From assembly GCA_041391665.1 (NCBI GenBank), contig JAWKNO010000001.1, forward strand, positions 806,001-870,000: a DNA stretch of 64,000 nt. The letters run 5' to 3'. The notes under the pieces are model-generated. The model was not told the DNA's origin, ran no database searches, and saw nothing but the letters and a program-made list of their open reading frames with translations. Within the stretch, counting starts at the first letter, position 1. Each line of letters opens with the position of its first letter. Below, in pieces: positions 45,649-54,784 of this stretch. The position numbers and the translations under genes are program-made. The DNA is from Bacteroidia bacterium (GTDB lineage Bacteria; Bacteroidota; Bacteroidia; J057).

Positions 45649-46332
45649 ATGATACGGATCAATCATAAATGGAAGATAGCGGGAATACTGGGCGTAGTAG
45701 CACTTGTTGTTACCAGTTGCTATACAGATAAATCCAAGCGGAATATTGAGTTTGCCCCCAACATGTATAACTCACTTCCATTGGAACCCTATTCCCAAAC
45801 CGATTTTTCCGGAACAGCCACCGGCGGGCACTATGCAGCCACCGGTAATTCCGGACCGATGAACTCCATATTTGCTGATGGGCTGAATGCACAGAAAGCC
45901 CCCGAAGGTACAATCCCTCGCGAAGAGTCCTGGATTCGCCCGGAAGCTTATATGCCTTATCCTTTTGCCAATACACCGGAAGGAAAGGACAGTGCCAGAC
46001 AGTTTTGGACGAGTCCGTTCAACAATGTGTCCATGAATGAGAAAGGCTACGAATGTACAGAAGCTACCTATCTGAAAGGAAAAACTGTCTATGAGACTTT
46101 CTGTATCATGTGTCATGGAGCCAATGGCGACGGACAAGGCAACCTGGTTACCAGTGGAAAATTTGGCGCAGTGCCTAACTATAGAGACCCTGCTGTAATT
46201 GTGTTAAGTGAAGGAGAGATGTTTCATTCAATTACCCATGGAAAAGGGATAATGGGATCTTATGCCTCTCAGGTTACACCTATGCAGCGCTGGCAGGTGA
46301 TTTGTTATATCCGAAAATTTCATGAGCAATAA
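45649..46332 (+). CDS. actE: Alternative complex III monoheme cytochrome subunit ActE
   Basis: A 227-residue lipoprotein. The start at ATG 45649 puts a lipoprotein signal first (LGVVALVVTSC; Cys at about 24). The mature part has one heme motif, CIMCH, in a class I cytochrome c domain (ETFCIMCHGANGDGQGN; possible Met axial ligand near the C-terminus in VTPMQRW). It probably hands electrons to the oxidase with the ActA monoheme domain. Confidence 0.93.
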   Translation: MIRINHKWKIAGILGVVALVVTSCYTDKSKRNIEFAPNMYNSLPLEPYSQTDFSGTATGGHYAATGNSGPMNSIFADGLNAQKAPEGTIPREESWIRPEAYMPYPFANTPEGKDSARQFWTSPFNNVSMNEKGYECTEATYLKGKTVYETFCIMCHGANGDGQGNLVTSGKFGAVPNYRDPAVIVLSEGEMFHSITHGKGIMGSYASQVTPMQRWQVICYIRKFHEQ

Positions 46333-46344
46333 AAAATAAAGACT

Positions 46345-47700
46345 TTGGAAGCTGTACACACTACATCCGAAAAACTCAACGATCGGTTTAATTTCAGCGG
46401 TATCTCGCGTACAGTGGCTTATGCCCTGATCGGGATTGGAATTATTCTTTCTATCGCTGGGTACTTTCTCGCCTCAAATCCGGCTGGAGATTCACACGGC
46501 GGAGGGCATGCCACAGTGGAAACTCATGACCAGGCGGTACATCCTGCCTCAGATACTCCCGCTGATGAGGAGGGACATGGCGGAGGCCATCTCCATCACC
46601 CCGTAAATAAGGGTACACGCCTGTTGTCCAATATTCTGATTGACAGTCTGTACTTCCTTACCATTGCTATGGGAGCAATGTTTTTTCTCACCATTCACCA
46701 GGTCGGTAATGCTGGCTGGCATACAGCGATCAAACGGGTACCAGAGGCGATTTCCTCCTATCTGCCGGTTGCTGCTGTCGGATTTGTAGCGCTATTTTTC
46801 TTCCTGGATCATTTGTTTGATTGGGCTTACCTACATCCTGGTCAGGATGAGCTTATTGACCTGAAGCGCGCCTACCTCAATAATGGATTTTTTATTGGAA
46901 GAAGTATCGTCTTCTTTGGCGGATGGATTGGTGCTGCTTTGTGGTTGCGGAAGCTATCTGTCAGTGAAGATACTGATGGCGGTTTAAACAACTTCTACAG
47001 AAGTCAGACGATTTCGGCGATATTTATCATATTCTTCGCGATTTCTTATTCTTTGTTTTCTGTTGACTGGGTAAAATCCCTGGAGCCTCACTGGTTTAGC
47101 ACGATTTTCGGCGTGTATATATTTGCAGGATCAATGGTTTCTTCAATCGTAGTAACCTATCTGGTCATTCTTTTTCTCAAAAGCCAGGGCCATATGTCCT
47201 ATGTGAATGATTCGCATATGCATGACCTGGGCAAGTATGCATTTGGTTTTACCGTTTTCTGGGGATATATCTGGGTTGCCCAATATCTTTTGATCTGGTA
47301 TGCAAACATTCCGGAAGAAGGTATTTATTACGTCATCAGATATCGCGTGGAAGATGAAGCGTATCGCGGTTATGCATCATTTTTCTACCTCAATATTTTC
47401 CTCAACTTCATCATACCATTTTTTGTGTTGATGACCCGCAACGCCAAACGTCGTGCAGAGGTATTTATTCCGGTAGCGGTGATTATGCTTTATGGGCACT
47501 GGCATGACTTGTTCCTTATGGTAATGCCCGGAGCAATGCAGCAAAACCAGGGAATCGGCATTATTGAAGTAGGGGTCTTTGCAACCTTCGCCGGAGTATT
47601 TTTGCTGGTGGTATTTAATGCTTTGTCAAAAGCTAATCTGGTACCACTGAAACACCCTTACCTCGAAGAAAGCCTGCACCATACTACTGGTCCGGTATAA
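46345..47700 (+). CDS. actF: Alternative complex III membrane subunit ActF
   Basis: A 451-residue integral membrane protein with about ten helices, distantly NrfD-like. It starts with a TTG at 46345. The first periplasmic loop (about 48-90) is very rich in His, Gly and Glu (HGGGHATVETHD; GHGGGHLHH), which could bind metal. It contains FLTIHQVGNAGWHTAIKRVPE, conserved in the family. It is 12 bases after actE and closes the act block before coxB. Confidence 0.92.
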   Translation: MEAVHTTSEKLNDRFNFSGISRTVAYALIGIGIILSIAGYFLASNPAGDSHGGGHATVETHDQAVHPASDTPADEEGHGGGHLHHPVNKGTRLLSNILIDSLYFLTIAMGAMFFLTIHQVGNAGWHTAIKRVPEAISSYLPVAAVGFVALFFFLDHLFDWAYLHPGQDELIDLKRAYLNNGFFIGRSIVFFGGWIGAALWLRKLSVSEDTDGGLNNFYRSQTISAIFIIFFAISYSLFSVDWVKSLEPHWFSTIFGVYIFAGSMVSSIVVTYLVILFLKSQGHMSYVNDSHMHDLGKYAFGFTVFWGYIWVAQYLLIWYANIPEEGIYYVIRYRVEDEAYRGYASFFYLNIFLNFIIPFFVLMTRNAKRRAEVFIPVAVIMLYGHWHDLFLMVMPGAMQQNQGIGIIEVGVFATFAGVFLLVVFNALSKANLVPLKHPYLEESLHHTTGPV

Positions 47701-47739
47701 TTAAAGGTATTATTTATTCATTAATCAGAGAGATACAGC

Positions 47740-47747
47740 TATTTTTG
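47740..47747 (+). promoter_or_regulatory. Possible internal -7 box before coxB
   Basis: TATTTTTG followed by C matches TAnnTTTGC exactly, but ends only 5 bases before the coxB ATG, so a transcript from it would be nearly leaderless. No TTG -33 element is visible. It may be fortuitous. Confidence 0.25.
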
Positions 47748-47752
47748 CATAT

Positions 47753-48799
47753 ATGGATCCTCAAACACTCCAATCACTAATCGGAATCGCCCAGATCCTG
47801 CTCGTATTAATCTTCGGGCTGGTATGTGTCAACCTTTATCTGGTCTTCCGGCTGAAAGAAATTGATCCTTTCGCCAAATGGAACCCCCATAAAATCAATG
47901 GCACCTTGTTTTTTGTATTTATGGTTGTGGGGACCGTTGCCGCTTTTGTTTCTACCGGTGCCTGGTCAGAGCATTATACCCTGATCAATGATCCGGCTTC
48001 TGAACATGGAAAGGACATAGATTTCATGTTTGATGTTACCACAGTTGTTGCGGTTTTTGTTACCGTAGTTACCAATGCGCTGTTGTTTTTCTTTGCATGG
48101 AAATATTATGCAAAGCCGGGACAGAAAGCGTTGTTTTATGCCCACAACAACAGACTGGAGATTACCTGGACGATCATTCCTGCTATTGTACTTACAGGTT
48201 TGGTTAGTTACGGTATTATCAACTGGAATAAAATCACCGGAGAAGCTCCTGCCGACTCGTTGGAAGTTGAGATCAACGCGCAACAGTTTTCGTGGACATT
48301 CCGTTATCCAGGCCCTGACATGTTGTTTGGTGAAACAAAAGTTTCCTACATCAATGAGGCTGAGTCTAATCTCTTAGGCTTTAATACGGCTGATAAAAGA
48401 GGGGTGGACGATATTATTACACGTGAGATCCACTTTCCGGTGAATACCAATATCCTTTTGAAAATCAGATCACGTGACGTACTTCACAGCCCTACCTTAC
48501 CGCACTTCCGGGTAAAAATGGATGCTGTACCAGGTATGCCTACAAGTTTTCATTTCAAACCAACGGTAACAACCGCAGAAATGAGACAAAGACGCGGCGA
48601 CGAGACCTTTAACTACGAGATGTCCTGCCAGCAGATATGTGGCAGTGCTCATTGGAATATGAGAGCGGTTGTCGTAGTTGAAACAATGGAAGAGTACCAG
48701 GCATGGCTGAAAAGCCAGGCCAGCGATAAGCCCTATTTTGTAGATAGCGGCAATACGCCTACTGCTGAAACGGAAGTAAATCTCACCCTGAATCAATAA
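47753..48799 (+). CDS. coxB: Cytochrome c oxidase subunit II
   Basis: A 348-residue subunit with membrane helices near 10-30, 55-75 and 92-112 and a periplasmic cupredoxin domain. The CuA ligands can be read as C292, C296, H300 and M303 (CQQICGSAHWNM), plus the early His in DVLHSPTLPHF. There is no cytochrome c fusion, so electrons must come from a separate cytochrome, probably ActA or ActE. It is placed directly after actF. Confidence 0.95.
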   Translation: MDPQTLQSLIGIAQILLVLIFGLVCVNLYLVFRLKEIDPFAKWNPHKINGTLFFVFMVVGTVAAFVSTGAWSEHYTLINDPASEHGKDIDFMFDVTTVVAVFVTVVTNALLFFFAWKYYAKPGQKALFYAHNNRLEITWTIIPAIVLTGLVSYGIINWNKITGEAPADSLEVEINAQQFSWTFRYPGPDMLFGETKVSYINEAESNLLGFNTADKRGVDDIITREIHFPVNTNILLKIRSRDVLHSPTLPHFRVKMDAVPGMPTSFHFKPTVTTAEMRQRRGDETFNYEMSCQQICGSAHWNMRAVVVVETMEEYQAWLKSQASDKPYFVDSGNTPTAETEVNLTLNQ

Positions 48800-48829
48800 A
48801 CTAAGGCTACGGATTAAAGAGTATTGAAT

Positions 48830-50710
48830 ATGTCTGATATGACTGCACATACGGTTCAAAATGGCAATGGCGAGCACCATTCCCACGATCATCACCATCA
48901 CGGTAACTTCTGGACACACTACGTATTCAGCCAGGATCACAAGATGATTGCACGGCAGTTCCTCATTACAGGGATTGTTATGGCGGCGATAGGTGTAATC
49001 CTCTCTCTGCTTTTCCGCATTCAGCTTGCTTATCCAGAGACTGCCTTTCCATTTATGGAAACGCTTCTGGGCAAATGGGCTCCGGGAGGACAACTTGACC
49101 CTGCCTTTTACCTGGCATTGGTTACCATGCACGGAACCATCATGGTATTTTTTGTACTTACTGCGGGTCTTAGTGGTACATTCAGCAACTTCCTGATTCC
49201 ATTGCAGATAGGTGCAAGAGACATGGCTTCAGGCTTTATCAACATGTTATCATACTGGTTCTTTTTTGCTTCCTGTGTGATCATGATTGCCTCTCTGTTC
49301 ATCTCTACAGGACCTGCTGCCGGTGGGTGGACGATTTACCCTCCGCTGAGTGCTTTGCCTCAGGCTATTCCGGGTTCTGGATTAGGTATGACCCTTTGGT
49401 TGCTGGCAATGGCTTTGTTTATTGCTTCATCTCTGATGGGTGGTATCAACTACATCACAACTGTACTGAATCTCCGCACCCAGGGCATGTCGCTGATGCG
49501 TATGCCATTGACTGTATGGGCATTTTTCCTTACCGCCATCATCGGTGTACTTTCTTTCCCTGTATTGTTTTCCGCAGCGCTTCTGCTGATGTTTGACCGC
49601 CTGCTGGGAACGAGCTTCTACCTTTCTGATATCTATATAGCGGGTGAACTTCTCCACTATCAGGGAGGAAGCCCGATCCTTTTTCAGCATTTGTTCTGGT
49701 TCCTGGGACACCCGGAAGTATATATCGTATTGCTCCCTGCTTTAGGTATTGCATCTGAAGTAGTGTCGGTGCATTCGCGTAAGCCGATTTTCGGCTATCA
49801 GTTTATGATTGGTTCGATGATCGCTATCGGATTGCTTTCATTTATTGTCTGGGCACACCACATGTTTGTAACAGGAATGAACCCATTCCTTGGGACGGTA
49901 TTTATGATATTTACGCTGGTGATTGCCGTTCCGTCGGCGATTAAGGCATTCAACTATATCGCAACACTCTGGCGAGGCAATATTCAGTTTAATCCACCTA
50001 TTCTGTTTGCCATTGGGTTGGTATCATTCTTTATCACAGGTGGTATTACAGGTATCTATCTTGGAAATGCTGCACTGGACATTCCGCTTCACGACACTTA
50101 CTTCGTTACGGCTCACTTTCACCTGGTAATGGGTAGTGCTTCTGCATTCGGATTTTTTGCAGGTGTATATCAGTGGTTCCCTAAAATGTTTGGTAAAATG
50201 ATGAACCGTCGACTGGGGTATGCACACTTCTGGTTGACATTCATTTCGCTGTATCTGGTATTTTTCCCTATGCACTTTATGGGGTTAGGGGGAGTTGCAA
50301 GACACTATTATTCCAATACTGCATTCTCTTTCATGGAAGTTTTTGTGAACCTTCAGACATTTATCACCTTCGCAGCGATATTGGGGGGCACCGCACAGCT
50401 TCTGTTTGTAGTGAATTTCTTTGGAAGTATTTTCTTTGGAAAAGAAGCTCCATTGAACCCATGGCACTCCAATACACTTGAGTGGACTACTCCTGTAAAC
50501 CCCGGACATGGTAACTGGCCTGGAGATATTCCTGCTGTATATCGTTGGCCTTATGACTACAGCAAGCCAGGTATCAAAGAGGATTATCTGCCTCAGCATA
50601 TCCCGGATGAAGAAGTAGAGTACGAAGAAGGCTTTCCCAAACCAGCAACAGTTCCTCAAAGAGAATCTGCACCAAAACGGGTTGAGGAAACAAGTGAGGA
50701 AAAAGAATAA
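48830..50710 (+). CDS. coxA: Cytochrome c oxidase subunit I
   Basis: Catalytic subunit of an aa3-type heme-copper oxidase (626 aa). The His-rich N-terminus (HHSHDHHHHG) precedes about 12 helices. Ligands: H101 (heme a), H294 and Y298 in GHPEVY, H343/H344 in WAHHMF (CuB), H429 (heme a3) and H431 (heme a) in HDTYFVTAHFHLVMG. E296 in GHPEVY places it in the A1 subfamily. The ATG at 48830 is preferred over a TTG two codons earlier. Confidence 0.96.
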   Translation: MSDMTAHTVQNGNGEHHSHDHHHHGNFWTHYVFSQDHKMIARQFLITGIVMAAIGVILSLLFRIQLAYPETAFPFMETLLGKWAPGGQLDPAFYLALVTMHGTIMVFFVLTAGLSGTFSNFLIPLQIGARDMASGFINMLSYWFFFASCVIMIASLFISTGPAAGGWTIYPPLSALPQAIPGSGLGMTLWLLAMALFIASSLMGGINYITTVLNLRTQGMSLMRMPLTVWAFFLTAIIGVLSFPVLFSAALLLMFDRLLGTSFYLSDIYIAGELLHYQGGSPILFQHLFWFLGHPEVYIVLLPALGIASEVVSVHSRKPIFGYQFMIGSMIAIGLLSFIVWAHHMFVTGMNPFLGTVFMIFTLVIAVPSAIKAFNYIATLWRGNIQFNPPILFAIGLVSFFITGGITGIYLGNAALDIPLHDTYFVTAHFHLVMGSASAFGFFAGVYQWFPKMFGKMMNRRLGYAHFWLTFISLYLVFFPMHFMGLGGVARHYYSNTAFSFMEVFVNLQTFITFAAILGGTAQLLFVVNFFGSIFFGKEAPLNPWHSNTLEWTTPVNPGHGNWPGDIPAVYRWPYDYSKPGIKEDYLPQHIPDEEVEYEEGFPKPATVPQRESAPKRVEETSEEKE

Positions 50711-50715
50711 ATAAT

Positions 50716-51696
50716 TTGGCAACGGCAAAAATCGTCAATCGGTATAGGAAAATCGCAACTATTACGGTTGTTGCCGTTGTCTTTTTGATTTTCGTAGGTG
50801 GGCTTGTGCGGATGACTGGCTCAGGAATGGGTTGCCCGGACTGGCCGAAGTGTTTTGGGACATGGGTTCCTCCTACGGATATATCCCAATTACCTGTGGA
50901 TTATAAAACCAGGTTTCAGGTAGCTGGAAAGATCATTGCAGATTTTGATCCTTTTAAAACCTGGGTAGAATATATCAATCGTTTGATTGGCGTTTTAATA
51001 GGGTTCTTTGCCATACTTACAGTTGCAGCTGCAGTTCCACTGAGAAAACAGCACAAAAGAGAATTTTGGCTGAGTATTTCGGGACTTGTTGCGATTATTA
51101 TTCAGGGATTGATCGGTGCGTATGTTGTCAAAACTCACCTTCAGGTGGGAACGATAACCATACACATGGTAATTGCCCTGGCTATTTTGGGTATTTATGT
51201 TGCAGCATTACTGTATTCATACCTGCCTGAACTGGTCTCAATCGGGGAAAAGATAGCCAAAATCCCTTCATCACTGGTTTTCACCGGATTATTTGTGATC
51301 GTGATTACGGTCATTCAGATTGTGTTAGGGACACAGGTGCGTGAAGTCGTGGACCATGTCGCAGAACAATTGGGTGAAGAATCGCGGAATCGTTGGATAG
51401 ATTCACTGGGAAGTATATATGAAATCCACCGGTTTTTCTATTATCTGGTCGTAGCTGCACTGGGATTTTGGTTGTATAGAATGAAAGAATGGTTGAAGGA
51501 ACCGGGTATTATTCAGACGTTGATGCTTTTGGCAGTAGGTGTGTTGGTTTCTGAGATCATATTGGGATTGGGAATGCATCATTTGGGAATACCCAAAGTT
51601 TTCCAGCCACTTCATTTGTTGATGGCAACCCTGTTATTGGGAATTGAATTTGGATTATGTGGAATATTGTTCCTTTTAAATAAGGAAAAAGAATAA
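50716..51696 (+). CDS. ctaA: Heme A synthase (COX15/CtaA)
   Basis: Converts heme O to heme A by oxidising the C8 methyl (326 aa, about eight helices). It has VGGLVRMTGSGMGCPDWPKCFG with the conserved Cys pair, EYINRLIG and the heme-binding His residues (TIHMVIA, EIHRFFYY, LHLLMAT). It starts with TTG at 50716. Its stop overlaps the ctaB ATG (TAATG), implying coupled translation with the preceding biosynthetic enzyme. Confidence 0.93.
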   Translation: MATAKIVNRYRKIATITVVAVVFLIFVGGLVRMTGSGMGCPDWPKCFGTWVPPTDISQLPVDYKTRFQVAGKIIADFDPFKTWVEYINRLIGVLIGFFAILTVAAAVPLRKQHKREFWLSISGLVAIIIQGLIGAYVVKTHLQVGTITIHMVIALAILGIYVAALLYSYLPELVSIGEKIAKIPSSLVFTGLFVIVITVIQIVLGTQVREVVDHVAEQLGEESRNRWIDSLGSIYEIHRFFYYLVVAALGFWLYRMKEWLKEPGIIQTLMLLAVGVLVSEIILGLGMHHLGIPKVFQPLHLLMATLLLGIEFGLCGILFLLNKEKE

Positions 51697-52586
51697 TGAT
51701 TTACGAACAAACAGAAAAAATCAGTCGTCTTCAGACAGTAAAAGCTAAAATTTCAGCTTACACAGAGCTATTGAAATTGAGGCTCTCTCTGCTTGTGGCA
51801 ATTTCTGCAGTTTTTGGCTATGCCATAGCTGCCGGAAGCGAATGGACTTCGGCTGGCTTATTCTGGATAGGGCTGGGGGGGATGCTGATCACCGGGGCTT
51901 CGAATGTCCTGAACCAAATGTTTGAAAAGGAGTTGGATGCCTTGATGAAACGCACGGCACAGCGGCCGATTCCCACGGGAAGGATATCTTCTAAAGAGGC
52001 ATTGGTCTTTGCCTTGATACTGGCCGCGACTGGGGTAGCGATTATTGGACGCTTTTTTAACCTTCCTTCAGCTTTGCTGGGCGTGATCGGCTTGCTTTCC
52101 TATGCGTTTGTTTACACACCGATGAAACGAATTTCTCCAGCATCTGTATTTGTTGGGGCGATTCCGGGAGGCCTTCCACCGCTGATCGGCTGGGTGGCAT
52201 TTACCGGGAATATTGGGATCGGCGGGCTAATCCTGTTTGTCATCCAGTTTCTCTGGCAGTTTCCACACTTTTGGGCCATTGCCTGGTTGTTGGATGAAGA
52301 TTATCAGCGTGCAGGGTTCAAAATGTTGCCTTCAGCATTAGGTAAAACTCCATTCAGCGCATTGATGATTCTGATTTATACTATTTCTCTGGTTCCTGTG
52401 GCAGTATTTCCGGTTCAGGCCGGATTAATCAGCTGGCCGGCAGCCGGGGTTCTCATGGTATTGGGTCTGGTATTTTGTATTCCTGCGTGGAAACTGTACA
52501 AGACAATGGATGCCGTACATGCGCGCAAACTGATGTTTGCGTCATTTCTATATCTCCCATTGGCTCAATTGGTATTTATATTTTAA
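51696..52586 (+). CDS. ctaB: Protoheme IX farnesyltransferase (heme O synthase)
   Basis: UbiA-family prenyltransferase (296 aa, about nine helices) that makes heme O from heme B and farnesyl diphosphate. The family motif ASNVLNQMFEKELDALMKRTAQRPIP contains N-x3-D-x2-D/E-like residues for Mg-prenyl-diphosphate binding. A second motif near 190-205 (WAIAWLLDEDYQRAGFKML) is present. Position between ctaA and subunit III fits oxidase maturation. Confidence 0.94.
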   Translation: MIYEQTEKISRLQTVKAKISAYTELLKLRLSLLVAISAVFGYAIAAGSEWTSAGLFWIGLGGMLITGASNVLNQMFEKELDALMKRTAQRPIPTGRISSKEALVFALILAATGVAIIGRFFNLPSALLGVIGLLSYAFVYTPMKRISPASVFVGAIPGGLPPLIGWVAFTGNIGIGGLILFVIQFLWQFPHFWAIAWLLDEDYQRAGFKMLPSALGKTPFSALMILIYTISLVPVAVFPVQAGLISWPAAGVLMVLGLVFCIPAWKLYKTMDAVHARKLMFASFLYLPLAQLVFIF

Positions 52587-52589
52587 TAA

Positions 52590-53204
52590 ATGATGGAAAT
52601 GAGTGCTTACGGAATTGAGTTAGAAAAGAAGAATTATATATTTCAGCCGCAGAAATTTGCCCTTTGGCTATTTATTCTGACGGTAATCATGATCTTTGGC
52701 GGTCTTACCAGTGCATATATTGTTCAGCAGTCATTTGTAAGCGCAGAGCGTCGTGTATTTTTTGATCTGCCGGAGATTTTGTGGGTGAACCTCGCAATTA
52801 TTCTCTTCAGCAGTGTGACTATGCAGTATGCAATATGGGTTGCGAGGAATAATGAGCGCAATAAAGCGCTGATTGCATTGGGAATGACCCTGGGATTGGG
52901 TGTTTTGTTTTTGGTAGGTCAGGTAGGTGCCTGGGGGGCGATGGTAGATAGTGGGATGCCGATGGTGGATAATAGCCGAACCGATAACTCCGTATCATTT
53001 TTTTATGTGTTTACTGGTTTACATGGTGCGCATATTATCGGAGCATTGATCGTATTGTTCATCGTATTTGTCCGAACAGCCCTTCAAAACTATCGTCAGG
53101 TGGGCCAAAGGGCATTAACTTATGAGTTGACCGGAATTTTCTGGCATTTTCTTGGTTTACTTTGGGTTTATCTATTTATTTTTCTGAAAATTACGCAGAA
53201 TTGA
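52590..53204 (+). CDS. Cytochrome c oxidase subunit III, first copy
   Basis: A 204-residue COX3-family protein with about five helices (FALWLFILTVIMIFGGLTSA; FFYVFTGLHGAHIIGALIVL; LTGIFWHFLGLLWVYLFIFL). The FTGLHG-H and WHF-x-x-x-WVYLF motifs are kept. It lies 3 bases after ctaB and 59 bases before a second, larger subunit III gene. One of the two may replace the other in a variant oxidase, or both may be in one complex. Confidence 0.9.
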   Translation: MMEMSAYGIELEKKNYIFQPQKFALWLFILTVIMIFGGLTSAYIVQQSFVSAERRVFFDLPEILWVNLAIILFSSVTMQYAIWVARNNERNKALIALGMTLGLGVLFLVGQVGAWGAMVDSGMPMVDNSRTDNSVSFFYVFTGLHGAHIIGALIVLFIVFVRTALQNYRQVGQRALTYELTGIFWHFLGLLWVYLFIFLKITQN

Positions 53205-53230
53205 GAAATTTTGCTTTTGTCTTAAATTTG
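53201..53230 (+). promoter_or_regulatory. Internal promoter before the second subunit III gene
   Basis: TTG (53201-53203), a 19-base spacer, and TAAATTTG (53223-53230) match the Bacteroidota consensus. It begins inside the last codons of the first subunit III gene and would give a leader of about 28 bases to the ATG at 53264. It could allow separate expression of the downstream genes. Confidence 0.6.
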
Positions 53231-53263
53231 CAATTTATTCGAAACGTCAAATAATCAAAGTTC

Positions 53264-54349
53264 ATGGCAGACGTATCCGTAGATAAGAAAGCACTGGTTG
53301 AAGGGGAACGACCGATATTCAACGCCAGCTATGGGAAGCTGATGATGTGGTTTTTCCTGGTTTCTGATGCTTTCACCTTTTCCGCTCTGTTGATTGCATA
53401 TGGTGCATTGAGATCAAGTTCTGTTTCTGAAGGACTTGCATGGGCGAAACCTGAAAATGTATTTACCCACTTCCCGCTCGCCTATGAAATCTGGCATCTT
53501 CACTGGCCCCTGGTATTTGTGGGGCTGATGACGTTTGTCCTGATTCTCAGTAGTGTTACTATGGTACTTGCTGTTGAAGCTGGCCATAGAAAATCAAAGA
53601 AGGAAGTTTCCAAATGGGTACTGCTCACTATATTGGGTGGTGCTACCTTTCTTTCCTGTCAGGCATATGAATGGTATCATTTTATCAATGGTAATCCCGA
53701 CGGTGGTTATCTGGTAAATGTAAACAGCCTCAATGGAATTAAAGTACCCGCATTGGACGAGTTGTCTCTGGTCGCACTTACTCCGGAACATGAAGGCGAG
53801 TCTCATGAACATGGTGCGGTAACAGCCTTGAAAACGCTGGATGGAACATCGATTACTAATCCGGAACATATCAAGGCGATCCTGAAAAAAGCCAGCCACT
53901 GGCACTCCGGTGTATTTGTTCTCTCTGCCGTAGATGCAAGAAAACTCAATATATCTGGTCTTACAAAGACGGTTTCTGTTCAGGTTTACCCTGTAAAAGA
54001 TACTGAAGGAAAGATTGTGGGCATCCGTCTCAATAATGGATTCCCGATTACAGGAGAAGATGTAGTAACTCCGATTGTACAAAGTGGTAGTTCGACCGAT
54101 GGTGGAGCCAACCTCAAGGTAAATGAGTATGGCCCTCCGGCATTTGCTGACTTATTCTTTTTTGTTACCGGTTTTCACGGAACGCACGTTTTCAGTGGGG
54201 TAATTCTTCTTGTGATCCTGTATCTTAATGTGAATAAAGGGACTTATGAAAGACGCGGTCATTATGAGATGACCGAAAAAATCGGACTATACTGGCACTT
54301 TGTAGACCTGGTATGGGTATTTGTATTTACCTTCTTCTATCTAGTTTAG
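53264..54349 (+). CDS. Cytochrome c oxidase subunit III, second copy with large insertion
   Basis: A 361-residue COX3-family protein. The N-terminal helices (MMWFFLVSDAFTFSALLIAY; LVFVGLMTFVLILSSVTM; LTILGGATFLSCQAYEWYHF) and the C-terminal ones (FFFVTGFHGTHVFSGVILL; YWHFVDLVWVFVFTFFYLV) are normal. Between them, about residues 145-285, is a roughly 140-residue hydrophilic insertion with His-rich parts (HEGESHEHG, SHWHSG) that is absent from classical subunit III. It would project from the membrane. Likely a lineage feature. Confidence 0.9.
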   Translation: MADVSVDKKALVEGERPIFNASYGKLMMWFFLVSDAFTFSALLIAYGALRSSSVSEGLAWAKPENVFTHFPLAYEIWHLHWPLVFVGLMTFVLILSSVTMVLAVEAGHRKSKKEVSKWVLLTILGGATFLSCQAYEWYHFINGNPDGGYLVNVNSLNGIKVPALDELSLVALTPEHEGESHEHGAVTALKTLDGTSITNPEHIKAILKKASHWHSGVFVLSAVDARKLNISGLTKTVSVQVYPVKDTEGKIVGIRLNNGFPITGEDVVTPIVQSGSSTDGGANLKVNEYGPPAFADLFFFVTGFHGTHVFSGVILLVILYLNVNKGTYERRGHYEMTEKIGLYWHFVDLVWVFVFTFFYLV

Positions 54350-54371
54350 AACCTTATAATTGTCAATAAAT

Positions 54372-54749
54372 ATGACTGACAACGGAGCAGAAACCAGACG
54401 AGCCATTTACCGCACTGCGCTGATACTTACCGCACTTACTACCGTCGAGTTCATAATCGCTTTCACGAAAAAATATTATGGAGGATGGTTTGGTATTTCC
54501 GAAAGTACGGCTCACACCATCGTAGTCGCAACTTTTGTGATTCTGACAATTTTTAAGGCATTTTATATTGTTGCGGAATTTATGCACCTCCGGCACGAAG
54601 TAAAACGCCTTGCATGGACCATTCTGGTTCCATTTATTTTCATTGTATGGTTGATCATCGGGCTCATTAGCGAAGGAAATTACTGGGGAAAACAGGCTTC
54701 AATTGAAAAACCTGCCAGTATTCATTCTGAAATGATCTGGAAGGGCTGA
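54372..54749 (+). CDS. Cytochrome c oxidase subunit IV-like protein
   Basis: A 125-residue prokaryotic COX4/CyoD-like protein with three membrane helices (about 13-33, 45-65, 77-97). The stretch FKAFYIVAEFMHLRHEVKRL is typical of the family. The ATG at 54372 is preferred; an in-frame TTG 4 codons upstream (54360) is possible. It is an accessory subunit of the oxidase, after the second subunit III. Confidence 0.88.
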   Translation: MTDNGAETRRAIYRTALILTALTTVEFIIAFTKKYYGGWFGISESTAHTIVVATFVILTIFKAFYIVAEFMHLRHEVKRLAWTILVPFIFIVWLIIGLISEGNYWGKQASIEKPASIHSEMIWKG

Positions 54750-54784
54750 TACTCCGGTATTCGGCCATACGTATACAAAAAATT

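Noticed and set aside
47740..47747. Strong internal promoter before coxB
   Set aside because: Only the -7 box matches, the -33 element is missing and the leader would be almost nil; kept only as a low-confidence feature.
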